NCBI GenBank assembly: GCA_025618425.1
Contig: CM046844.1
Coordinates: forward strand, 2,718,665-2,782,664
DNA length: 64,000 nt
Source of the DNA: Heliocidaris tuberculata
Lineage: Eukaryota > Echinodermata > Echinoidea > Camarodonta > Echinometridae
Direction of reading: 5' to 3'
Numbering within the stretch: the first letter of the stretch is position 1; each line of letters opens with the position of its first letter. The position numbers and the translations under genes were made by a program. This document shows positions 32,901 through 43,140 of the stretch, one piece after another. The notes beneath the pieces were generated by a model. The model made no database searches. It was not told the DNA's origin and worked only from the letters and a program-made list of their open reading frames with translations.

Positions 32901-33085
32901 TCTTTCTGGTTTTCTCCTGGAATCTATTCACTTTACATATTGAAACCAGTAGAATTTTCTTTCTGGTTTTCTACTGGAATCTATTCACTTTCCATATTAA
33001 AACCAGTAGAAAATGGACCAGTAGAAACCAGTATAAGGTTCTACTGGTTTTATCCTAATGGTTTCTACGGGAATTTCGACCTGGG
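29976..33085. mobile_element. 3.1-kb inverted-repeat element built from CCAGTAGAAACC / GGTTTCTACTGG units
   Basis: The ends are exact 16-bp inverted repeats: CCCAGGTCGAAATTCC at 29976 and GGAATTTCGACCTGGG variant ending at 33085 (GGGAATTTCGACCTGGG). Similarity extends inward through GTAGAAACCA. The interior has two zones. 30400-31800 is a higher-order repeat of about 225-235 bp (units begin CAGAGTCAAACCAATAGAAA). 32640-33000 is a 56-58-bp palindromic tandem repeat (CATATTGAAACCAGTAGAAT...). A SINE is inserted at 30435-30598. No transposase or clear target duplication was seen. A second copy is at 53678-56785. Confidence 0.75.
30435..30598 (+). mobile_element. SINE with 7SL-RNA-like 5' part
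   Basis: Contains GTGGCGTGCGCCTGTAATCC then AGCTA, the start of SRP (7SL) RNA and Alu-type SINEs including the pol III A-box region. It is followed by CCCAGGTTCGAGACTGAG (B box GGTTCGAGACT) and CTTTCGGATGGTGACGTTAA then AGGTCGGTCCC, a motif typical of invertebrate SINE bodies. CAATTA flanks both sides (30429-30434 and 30599-30604). It interrupts the 230-bp satellite. A second copy is at 54137-54300. Confidence 0.65.
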
Positions 33086-33517
33086 AAAGGAGATGACAGA
33101 AGACAAAACAAAGAAAAATATAGGGAATGATAGAACAGAAGATGAGAGTAGGAAAAACAAAGAAATACATAAGGAATGAAAGAACTGATAGGAATTGTGG
33201 GTATTCACCGAATTCGCCCCGCGAGGCGAGTTCTGACCCGCCAGCGCATATTTTACTTCACAACAGTTTAACTAAATATAGTGTGTGCGCGACTGGAGAC
33301 GGAGTCTATATTTAACGATACATTTCAAGCGTATTATTTCGATTGCTCCCTCTGCTGCAGATCTACACTGCATAAACTGGAGTCAGTGGGTGCAAGCATG
33401 ATAAAGGTGCAAACATATTATTTGGTTGTGTAATCCAACGTCGTGCATTATCAGTCACTAGACAGCTAGATGCATTTTGTAATTACTCAAAATCTTGAAA
33501 CACATTGCAAGATAAAT

Positions 33518-33518
<1 letters not shown>

Positions 33519-33544
<26 letters not shown>
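33519..33544. repeat. (GA)n microsatellite
   Basis: AG dinucleotide run in the intron between exons 1 and 2; repeated at about 57219-57244. Confidence 0.9.
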
Positions 33545-33552
<8 letters not shown>

Positions 33553-33889
33553 CTCAACCATTTGAAGTTTATGGCAGTATAAACTTTGAACGCATAATTT
33601 TGAGTGAGCAAAAATGACTATTGTAGGGATTTCATTTGGGTTGTAGATTGTTTTTAGAAAATAGCAACCTCAAAGTGTATGATTTATCATTTCCAACAAA
33701 TTAGGCAGAAATGACCTCCCTGCTCCTTTTAACGATATGTTTCGAAAGAACAACACCGTACATAAATATCCAACGAGACAAGGCAATACTTACCACTTAC
33801 CTCTAACAAGAACACTCTTTGCACAAAACACCATTGTCATGTGTTTTTGTTGTTGTTGTTGTTTGTTTTCAGGTTACGTGTACTGGAAC

Positions 33890-33965
33890 TCTTAAGATAA
33901 AGAAATTAAAGAATCCCCTTGTCTTAACAATTTTAAACGCAAACTTAAAAATATCTGCTCAGCCT
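33890..33965 (+). pseudogene. Possible non-LTR RT C-terminal scrap
   Basis: One frame reads NPLCLNNFKRKLKNIC, similar to the SLxxFKRKLKxYL end of non-LTR reverse transcriptases. Too short to place. Repeated at about 57590-57665. Confidence 0.3.
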
Positions 33966-34743
33966 ATACCCTCCACTAAAATGCTGTGAACACATGTCTA
34001 ACGACCCTGTTTTTGCTTCTGCTCCCAACCTCTCTTTCTTTCTATTTTCTCTCTCTTATTTTACAACGCTCTCCCTCTTTCTTTTCCTATAAACCTATGT
34101 TGGCATACCGTAAATTTGCTTGTAATTTTCGCCACTACTTATTCAATTGTTATTATTTGTTTGACCAAAATTCTATGTAACTAAGTCTTTGGGGCATGCA
34201 TCATACAAGCATTGCTTCCTTCGCATGTCCATCCGTTTCGTGTTGTGTCAGGTCAAAAATGATCCGTTTGTGTGAATTATTTTTGTACTCTTCATAATAC
34301 CCTTATTTTTGTATTGTTAGTTTGATATATACAAAGTTATTACATTGTTATATGTTTAATCATTGAATCAATATGTATCTGTATGATTATTTTGAAAATG
34401 AAAAAATAAGACAAATTAATAAATTTAGATTCTCTATAAATTACGCCTCAAATGAATTTTCGATTCGATATAAACATTATGCTTTCTATATTTCTATATT
34501 TACTCAAATCTAGGATTTTTTTTTGATATGCACGCATGTTGAATACCTCTGTTCTTAATTTTTCATTTTTCATTACAGTCATGTCAATTTCATGTCTTCT
34601 TGTCTACGCTGATTATCGGAGCATTCAGCATTTTACCCTTGCATAAGGCCACGGCAGGTCCCCGGGCAGTTGTGGCTAACAGTAGTGAACATAAGCTGCG
34701 ATCACCTTTGCTAAAGTAGAAAAAAAAAGTCCAACCCTATCAG

Positions 34744-34794
34744 CCATTGGCGTAGACAGGTCCTCATACCTGGGGGTATGACTTCCCCCAAGGG

Positions 34795-34830
<36 letters not shown>

Positions 34831-36390
34831 GTGTGTGTGTGTGTGTGTGTACGTATATACGCATATACATGTATATATATATGTATATATGTATATACAT
34901 GTATATATATATAAAGTGTGTGTGGGGTGAGGGTGTGTAAATTATGGTTTTTCTTTTTACATCCAAGATACAACTTGCTCATACAACATCATGCTTTGCA
35001 ATTTTGTAGTATGATTTGAATATTGAGCGAGCGAGCGAAGCGAGCGAGCAAACAATATCAATTACATTGTAATTGCAAAATTTCACAATGAAAATTTATT
35101 TAATAAGCTATACTTTTAATATGAGCGAGCGTAGCGATCGAGTATTTGAGAATACTGGCTCTAAGTCACTTTGGATCAGGAGCACATGTTATGGAAAAGG
35201 GAAACGTGGTACTTATCATGGGGAAAAGGACACTTCAATTATTAGAAAAATAAATGAATGTGTAGAAAAGGTAGACAAGGCAGTTCAGCACAGGTGGAAA
35301 GGGGCACTTATGAAACCTGAAAAGGGGCATTTATAATATGAACGGGAAAATGGTCTTACATGAAATGGAAAAATTAAATCAGTGTTTACATATTACAAAG
35401 AAAAAAATGACTTGTTATATTAAAAGGAATAAAAGGGATTAAAAGGGGGAAAATGCTCTCGTTGAAATAGGAGCATTTATCAATGGTAAAGTGAGGGATG
35501 AGGTGTAATTATCAAAATGGGCAATTAAAAGAATATGGAACTGGGACTTACTCGAAAGAAAAAAGGGGGTACTTATCTGAAGTTAAAGGGAAAAGAAGGG
35601 GCACTGTGCCCACATGCAACGCCCGGAGCGGTGCTTCTGACCGGGCCAATATGTAATCATTGTCATTTCATAATTCTTCAATGTATAGTTGGGTGATGAC
35701 ACAGGTCATCATCATCATCGATAAATATTGGGGGTGATGTATTCCCTCTTTCTTCGCCACATTCGATTCCTGTGAATATATTTCCATGTCAGTTTTGCAG
35801 AATTGCATTATAAAGGAAAGTTACCGACTAAACCCTCAAAATCCAGAATAATTACATGTACTGTTAATCTAAATAATTTTTTCTGCATTGTGGCTTGGAA
35901 AAAAAGGACCTCTAAGTATATTTGGGAATGGTAACACATGCAGGCCAACACCCCCCCCCCCCCCACTTCATTAAAAAAAAAATCATACCTCCATATCACT
36001 CCCAGATCAACACCCATGTTGTATAATTTGAAGTAGATGGTTTTCACTTTCTAGTGGTGCAAAAATATATCCCTAAAAATCAGGAGCCTCGACAGCATTG
36101 TAGATAAATATTAATAAATTCATATAAATTTACAATTATTGTACACAGATATATAACATTTGTATTGAAATAAAGAATATATAAAAATAAAATCAATAGA
36201 TGAAATATATTAAATTATATCTACAACATGATATAGAAATGTATATTTTCCACCCCCTTTTTTTTTGGGGGGGGGGTGGGGGTGGGGTGGGGTGAAACCT
36301 GGGGGATGTTTGTACACACCATCCCCCCACCTGAAAAGTTGGGGGATGCATACCCCCATTCCCCCCCCCCCCCCGCTATCTACGCCCCTG
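34744..36390. mobile_element. 1.6-kb hAT-like element in the HYR intron
   Basis: Left end CATTGGCGTAGACAGG and right-end complement CAGGGGCGTAGATAGC are imperfect inverted repeats. Flanks share CTATCAG/CTGTCAG (6 of 7). It contains (TA)n then (GT)n microsatellites (34797-34860), two GAGCGAGCGAAGCGAGCGAG boxes (about 35026 and 35125), poly-C (35950-35965 and 36360-36375) and a G-rich TGGGGGTGGGGTGGGGTG tract (36276-36293). No transposase. Second copy about 58444-60088. Confidence 0.65.
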
Positions 36391-37000
36391 CTGTCAGCCC
36401 CCTAAAACATGGTCATGAGAACAAATATACGTCAGTTTCATAACATTTTAATATTATCAAATCGAAGTACACACCTCAAGATCACAAAGTTGACTGATTT
36501 AAAAATTTCCTCGCTAAAAGAGTCATTTTCAGAACCTTTTTAAAAAGTTGATCGTATTTTTCGCAGGCAGAAAAGATGACCACAGACTTGTTCTTAAAAA
36601 TCAATTAGATAGCTAATGAATATTCAGGAGCAAAAAAAGTCAGTCATTGAACATGTTGAAACGGAATGAGACCCAGCCTCTCCTAATGAAAACTCAATTA
36701 GATAGATAATGAATATTCAATAGCAAAAAAGTCAAGCACAGAAACTGTTTCATGAAAAAGCCCCGTGTACAGAGTGAATGGCCAAAAAGTGTGTCAGAAA
36801 AAGTGTGTCAGGTGTGTCAGAAAAAGTGGGTCACAAATGGAAATACCCCATTTGCTCGAACAAGCAAAATGATTAAAATGTCAATTTTCAAACTGTATTA
36901 CTCAGTAGAATCTTATTCTTTTTTGAGGACTTTTAACATTATGCTATCTACAATATATTTCGAGTACTTCCCAGAGGGAAAGGTCGCATAGGAGAAACTG

Positions 37001-37371
37001 CACACTAAGAAAAAAAGGTACAATTTTGCACCCTTCAAATGCAACAAAAGTTGCACTTTTTTTGGGTGCAACTTTGCACCCTAAGAAGCTTTTTGCACCT
37101 TTAAGGGTGCAGTTAGCTACAATTTGGGTGCAGAGTTGTACCCTTTAGAAAAGGTACAAATTTGCACCCTTTTGGATGCAAACGTTTCTGCACCCTAAAA
37201 GGTGCAAAGTTGCACCTTTTAGGGTGCAAACGGGCATTAAAGGGTGCAAACAAGAACAAAAAGGTGCATTTTTGCACCCTTTTCATGTAGGGTGCAAGAT
37301 TGCACCCAAAAAAAGGTGTTACCAGTGTTGCATTTAGGGTGCAAACTTGAACCTTTTTTTCTTAGTGTGTG
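37001..37371. mobile_element. Palindromic MITE of GGGTGCAA / TTGCACCC motifs
   Basis: The 19-bp ends CACACTAAGAAAAAAAGGT and their exact complement bound the element. GAAACTG abuts both sides (36994-37000 and 37372-37378). The interior has about ten GGGTGCAA or TTGCACCC motifs in alternating orientation, giving many nested hairpins. Non-coding. Second copy 60699-61069. Confidence 0.8.
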
Positions 37372-37379
37372 GAAACTGG

Positions 37380-39736
37380 AAATTAATGTAATTAAAGTGT
37401 ACAAAAAAACTGGAAAGTGGACAGTGCATACGTCACAATCGACTGACCAAATTTCCAATTTGGGATTCGCATAGATTCAGTGATCTAATTTTTCGAACAT
37501 TCATGACTTTCTAATATTGTTCGTCTGATTTCTTTCAAACTTTCCAATTCTGTTTCTCTTATTTCCTGCTTCACACGTTAATGAACTTATTACAATGGTT
37601 GGATTGCCCTTTAATGGTTTTTGCTAGTTTTAGACAAGATTTTGTGATTGGATATACCTGTCAATTTTCCCACAGCACACTGATCTGATTGATTGATTGA
37701 TTCCATAGGTTTCTAACTAACTGTCAAAAAAATAGTTTCAAGTTGGAAAACATACTTGTAAGTTGTTTGTTAAAAGAAAGTATGATCTATTTTACCACTG
37801 TTCAGTAACCAAAGAACTTTTAAATTTACTTTATAGTTCTTTATATTATAAGGATTATTAATTATTTATTCTTTTTTATTATTTCATTTTTCAAAACAAT
37901 TCCGTTTGTATTGTGCACGTTATCATTTACATCAGTGAATATACTTGAAGATAATCTCAAAGTTGATTGCCTTACTGGAGGCTTGATTATACAAGATACA
38001 TGTATCAAAGAAAATGACACTTTCAATGTTAGCATATGTTCATTTTTCAATATTTTTGGTAAACGTTTTGGATAGCAAATGATCAAATACCTCAGACTGG
38101 GTAGGTAACACAAAATATTCATCATCTCACAAGGTTAAGCTGAATAGGCCAGAAGAAGGTAAAATCATCATGAGCAGCAATCATATATCTAATTAGATTA
38201 ATTTATGTTATTTTTTTTTTACTGTGTGAGATTGTTACAGTTCTGCATCCTGTTTAATTAAATGTGAGTTTACTATTTTTCTATGTAGATACAGGTATGT
38301 ATGTATAAACGAATGGGAAGTTGTAGCACATTTTGAACAGGTTGCACATAAAAACTGTATGATACTACATTAAAAAAAAAAATATATCTCGGCATAGTGA
38401 AGGTGTTGCCAAATAGTGAACTGGGAGCCAAGGCTGTTGAAGGCCCTGCAGACACCCCTGAAGTTTGGAGTGATAATAGACCCAAAAAAATAAAAAGATT
38501 TTAAAAAAATGTATTGACTTTTTGTTTATTATTCTTTTGTTTTTGTTTTAGTTTTTCATGTTGGGGAATATTTTAGTTAACAATTACCTTCAAAATATGT
38601 AGACCCCTTTTCCTTTGTCAGAGAATTTTGGAATGAAAGGACTTCCCCATTTTTTTTTTTTCCTTTTTGATCTTTTGTTGTATATATATCAGTTTAGCCT
38701 TCTCGTTATTGCCATAATCTAAAAAAAAATTATCATATGGGAAATAGCTTAATAGTTTATAATTCTAGAAAGTCCATAAAGTGATGAATGTTAATCGTTG
38801 GCAAAATCGTAAACAATGAACGGCAGTTGAGGGAAAAAAGCTTTCCGGAAGACATTCATTAAAACGTTAGGTGCGGTGATTGATTCAGTAGCTTCTACTC
38901 GTCAAAACAAAATTTCCTGAAAAAGAACCCCAAATTTCCTGGATTTTGAAAGAATTTTCTGAAATTATCAAAAAGCCTGTTTACGTGCTATTTTTTTTTT
39001 TTTTTTTTTATTCCAGGAATCAAATGCGGCCACACCTGAATATCAACCTTTTCCTCAAAAAAATTTGTGAGCGTGCGAAGCAAAAATTATTCTCATTTCA
39101 GAGAAAATGGGGAAAAATATCAATTTCTACATTTTAAAAATATATAATAAAAATAGAAAAGTATCACTATTATAAAAAAAATAGGAAATTTCCTGAAATT
39201 TCTTGATTTCTTTTTTATTTTCCTTATTATTACTTGAAAAATACCAAAAATTCCTGAATTTCGGGGAAAATTCCTTCAAAGTGCAAACATTGGATTGATG
39301 ATTAAAGCAGAACGCAAACGTTCAGTTTCAAATGGAAAGCGTTGCATTCATATATCATTCGCATTATCAAGCTAAACTCACAGAGCTATAAGACACGATT
39401 TGCACAAAAAAAAGGGGGGAGGGGGGCTTTATTATTGCAAAAAAAGATAATCGTAGCTAATACCAATACAACAATGAATAGTTGTATATTATCATGATAA
39501 AGCATTTTCATGATATTGGTAGGAACTAATATATAATATTTTTCTACAACTTACGCTATTCTAGATTTGTATTCATTTCAATTCACCGCCATCCAGGTTA
39601 CCTTGAATTACTCAAAATTTTAAAATTATAAAAAGATATCCGAATTCTTCGTGCTCCTATATAAACGCTTCTTTCTCCTGTTCCAAGTAATAGCTCCAGT
39701 AGGGTTATACACCATCGCACATGTACTGATTCTGTT
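37380..39736. other. Intron of gene B, no further features
   Basis: AT-rich sequence with a TTTGTCAGAGAATTTTGGAA motif near 38617 (hAT-type remnant) and poly-T runs (38650-38662, 38991-39009). No exon with HYR-like coding was found here. Repeated at about 61078-63435. Confidence 0.5.
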
Positions 39737-41648
39737 AAGATAATATGCTATTATGGGGTATTAGTACGTATAATTTCGAACCCATGAACATAGTATGTGC
39801 ATTTAACAGAGTCATTTCCATATTACTGGAGGGGGGGGGGAGATAATAAATTTTTCGAAGTCAAAGTAAAGTAGATAAGTAGAAATGAAGTCAGCTTACC
39901 TTGTGCATCGATGAGCGAGGGCCCCGTGACTAGAAGAAGAAATACTAATTGGCAAAGGCAATTACGAACCTCATGGAGCGATTTTCGAACGTGATTATCC
40001 ATACTACCGATACATATAGATAATATAGACGGAAAATATCGGGAAATTCTCCAGAAAAAAAAATGTATTCGCTGACAGCACCGATAAAGAGAAGAAAGCA
40101 AAATGCAAATTGATTCAGTATAAGACTTCAACACAATACTTTTCTTCTGAAAATTTGTATGCCGCTTTGAATTCATCAGCAGAAGGCTCAGAAGTGAGTC
40201 TCGATATTGATAAATCACTTCTTGATTCCGACTATAAGTACTGTCGCATAACATATTTCGTCACGACGTCATATTGTGGGGAGGATGTTTGGGGACAAAA
40301 AATGGGTTAATCTGAATAGATTTAAAATAGGTTACAAATGCGGTTGTCATATCCGAGTAGATAAATAACCAAGGACTGAATGTTGACAGTCCTGACAGCT
40401 TCGTGTTCCATGATTGACAGATCATAATTGGTTTGACTGTACCGCAAAACATATTTGTGGCAGGTATTCAAATAGTAGAATTCAGTTTATATTTGCTTAA
40501 CTTAGTTTATGAAGAAGCAGCAATTAGTGTTAACCTATTTATTCCGCATGAATTACTGTAATTCTGTAACAAAAACTTAAATGACATGAACCATGTGAAC
40601 TCATTGGCCCGTATTCTGAACTCCGGTTTAACTTAAACTCCAGTCTAAGTTAAACCAGAGTTTAACTATAAACCCGACTTAGACTGCATGTCGGGTTTAA
40701 CTCCATTTCTGTTTCCGAAAGTCCGGTTTAGTTAAACTAGAGTCTAGTCTAAGTTGAACTGTGGTTTAGTTGCCAAGGAGATGTAGTCTGCTGCTACTGC
40801 ACAAGCTCAGTAGAGCTCAATTTATCTTCAAGAAGGCTGAAATTTGATTATTCCTTTAATTTTTAAGATGTTTAATCAAGAATGTCATGAAATACTCTAT
40901 AGACAAATTAAAGGCATACCATTTGGCACTTCATTTGTCATGATTACTGGCATGACTGGAGTTTTCTGGATCGTAAATGAACGACTGTTTAAGATTAGGT
41001 TGGTCGGTTTATCCTGCGTTATTGCATGAATACTAGGGATACCTAGTCCCCCCCCCCCCCCCCGAGCGACTTTTTAAGAGCTGGCGAAAAAAAAAAAAAA
41101 AAAAAACATGGTAGACTCTAGATCTAAAAGTTAGATCTATCTAGGCCTGCAACAGGCCGTCGGAGCCGCTACGGTAGGTACGGTATCGACCGTACCACTT
41201 TTCAGAAGAAAAAAAAATGGTGAAGGAGAAGAAAAGAGAAGAGAAAAGGAGAGAGAGAGAGAGAGGGAGAGGGGAGAAGAAAAGAGAAGAGAAAAGAAGA
41301 GAGAAGGTGGGAGGGTTGATCGTAGGCTTATCACTATCTTAATGGAAGAAGACGAACATCGAAGTGACTTTGCCTTTTTCCATTATTATGAAACGCATTA
41401 TCACATAAACAGAAGAACAGCATAATATATGCCAGATTCTGATCAGTTACTTACCTGTGAGTATTGTTAATAAAACATCTGTAAATGTATGCTTAAACAT
41501 TATGTAACATTTTCGACCAGGGACGTCGTAGAACATTTTGAATGGGGGGGGGGGGGGGGGTGACACCCAAATAAAAAAAAAATAAAAAAATGATACAAGA
41601 CAGAATTAAAAGTCCACGAAAAATTGCTGCTGTTAATTTAAAGTTCAG
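39737..41648. repeat. Segmental duplication, copy B of the exon-1 and upstream block
   Basis: Counterpart of 1-2746 lacking the ~0.8-kb extra segment. Contains exon 1, the 5' flank, the GGCCCGTATTCTGAACTCC arm (about 40617), a poly-C/GAGCGACTTTTTAAGAGCTGG hAT-type fragment (about 41047-41100) and a GA-rich tract (41220-41310). Confidence 0.9.
39900..40002 (-). CDS. Gene B exon 1: signal-peptide exon of a secreted HYR protein
   Basis: ATG at 40002-40000, 34 codons plus one base, then a GTAAGC donor. The peptide MDNHVRKSLHEV... has a basic start, a hydrophobic core (LVFLLLV) and a polar end (SLIDAQ), a standard signal peptide for the secretory pathway. An open frame continues upstream to an ATG at 40254, but only sequence from the TATCGGTAGTATGG context onward is conserved in the divergent plus-strand copy, so MDNHV is taken as the start. 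The phase-1 end fits exon 2 at 28901. The implied first intron is about 11 kb, full of repeats. Confidence 0.85.
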
Positions 41649-41690
41649 CGTGAAGTAGTGACTCATGTCATAAACATCACTATCGGTAGT

Positions 41691-41808
41691 ATGGATAATC
41701 ATGTTCCAAAATCGCTAAATGAGTTTCGTCATTGCTTTTGCCGATTATTATTACTTCTTCTAGTCACGGTGCCTTCGCTCATCGATGCAGAAACTAGCCC
41801 CGCAGAAG
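41691..41808 (+). CDS. Divergent exon-1 paralogue, head-to-head with gene B
   Basis: ATG at 41691 opens 39 codons plus one base before a GTGAGC donor. The peptide MDNHVPKSLNEF..., LLLLLLVTVPSLIDAE, TSPAE aligns with gene B exon 1 with about 60-70% identity and also ends in phase 1. The preceding TATCGGTAGT is shared too. It is therefore a diverged duplicate in inverted orientation, about 1.7 kb from gene B exon 1. No HYR exon was found on the plus strand up to the N gap, so it may be an orphan first exon, a gene with other domains, or one with distant exons. Confidence 0.72.
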
Positions 41809-42660
41809 GTGAGCTGATTTCATCTCTACTTATTTATTTTACTAAGACATCAAGGAGTTCATTACCCCCCCCCCCTCCCCCCAAGCAATGTGGTAATGAC
41901 TTCGTTAAAATATGCATACTATGTTCATATAGGCCAGGAGCCTGTCCCGAAATAGTCACCCCATTTTACCCATAAGATTTGACCCCGCAAAGTTACTTAG
42001 ACCATCTAAGTCATTGACAAAAATGTTGTCAGCCTGACCGTAGCCGCCGGGTTAAGCCCCCAGAGCCCCCAAAAGGGACCCCAAAGTCGCGTCGATTTCA
42101 CCCCATCTCACCCATGCACCAAACTTTGTCAGTAGGAAGTAGTATAACTGGACATTACAAAACACAAAAAACTGACAAAAATTTCCGTCGGGATGGGGTG
42201 TCAGACGGCCCCTAAAAATTGGGGTAAAATTTTCTCCTTAAAGCCCAGAGACCAAATGTTGTCAGAAGGAAGAGCTATGGATGTACATTCCAAAAATATA
42301 AAAACTGACAAAATTGTCCATCGGGAAGGGGGTGTCAGACCCCCTGAAATGAAAACCCCAAAGTGCCCTTTGACAACGCTTTGGCCCCCAAAATGCTCTG
42401 TATGGAAAGAAAAACCATTTTCTTACCTTCTGACTATGATCATTCAAAAGCGTTTCATTCAATTCACCTTAGATTTTCATAACATAATTTTGAGTATAAT
42501 AATCTTCTTCAGGTGCGATTTGGTGTTAATTGGTCTTCTGGTTAATAAGTTATTAAATTGTGAAAAATGTATTGCTTTCTCAAAAGTAGCCAAAGAATAT
42601 TGTCAGGATTATGTAAACACACCCATTGTCCATCTTCACCTGTTTGACGAAGCATAATAG
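41809..42660. other. Sequence downstream of the divergent exon with a 133-bp tandem duplication
   Basis: 42118-42212 and 42251-42345 are diverged direct copies (ACCAAACTTTGTCAGTAGGA / ACCAAATGTTGTCAGAAGGA starts, TGACAAAATTGTCCATCGGG-type ends). The open frame at 42193-42657 crosses them and ends in a Cys-containing segment, with no confident domain. Confidence 0.5.
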
Positions 42661-42784
42661 AAGAGCTTTTCAGGTATCTGTGGTATGTGACTGCCAGGCT
42701 GAAATGTACCATTCATGTGTTAATTGCACAGATACCAAGCAAGCTTCTCTATTATGCCTTGTCAGATGTACAATGGCTGTATTT

Positions 42785-43140
42785 CCCTCGTCTTCGACTC
42801 GGGCAATACAATTCTAGTTCAGGCAATAAATGTTGTATCCCCCTCAAGGCCAGTCCATATTATATTATTATTACCTATACAGGGCATTTTAGCTGCAAAA
42901 TAAAAAGCCGTATTTTGCCATGCTACTCCGAATCCGTAACAGGAGCTTTCAATATTTGCCATATTATCCTCTTACGGGTTTTCCCCCAATAGACCAATGT
43001 ACTAAAAAAGAGGGCAACATTTATATTATTGACTGGCCTTGAGGGGGATACGACATATATTACCCGAACTAGATTCATATAACCCGAGTCAAAGACGAGG
43101 GTGATATGGATCTAGTGAGGGCGATATATGTCGTAACCAA
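42785..43140. repeat. Inverted repeat element
   Basis: GTTGTATCCCCCTCAAGGCC (42832) is mirrored by GGCCTTGAGGGGGATACGAC ending near 43053, with weaker symmetry extending outward through CTCGTCTTCGACTCGGG and CCCGAGTCAAAGACGAGGG. Spacer about 170 bp. Likely a MITE; ends and target duplication not fixed. Confidence 0.65.

Larger units (their letters stand above)
28377..40320. repeat. Segmental duplication, copy B of the 11.9-kb block
   Basis: Matches 52079-64000 with an offset drifting only between 23698 and 23702. I saw about a dozen single-base indels or substitutions (for example near 29493, 30617, 31347, 34268, 35217, 38486). It carries HYR exon 2, the minisatellites, the 3.1-kb inverted-repeat element, the hAT-like element, the TGCACCC MITE and exon 1. 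Confidence 0.95.

Noticed and set aside
29098..33085. CRISPR-like array
   Set aside because: Repeats are degenerate, adjacent units lack unique equal-length spacers, and the window is eukaryotic.
32545..33179. Open frames with repeated ILKPVEFLSGF-like peptides
   Set aside because: They translate the 57-bp CCAGTAGAAACC tandem repeat; periodicity is that of the DNA repeat.
34676..34982. Frames rich in Ile-Tyr and Thr-His repeats
   Set aside because: Produced by (TA)n and (GT)n microsatellites inside the hAT-like element.
41930..41976. Second exon of the plus-strand signal-peptide gene (GACPEIVTP frame)
   Set aside because: Only a CP pair resembles HYR, the frame stops within a few codons, and phase and acceptor are poor.
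42193..42657. Similarity of the CDLVLIGLLV...CEKC segment to P-element/THAP9 transposases
   Set aside because: Only a short VxKLLNCEKC-like stretch resembles the family; too weak without a profile search.
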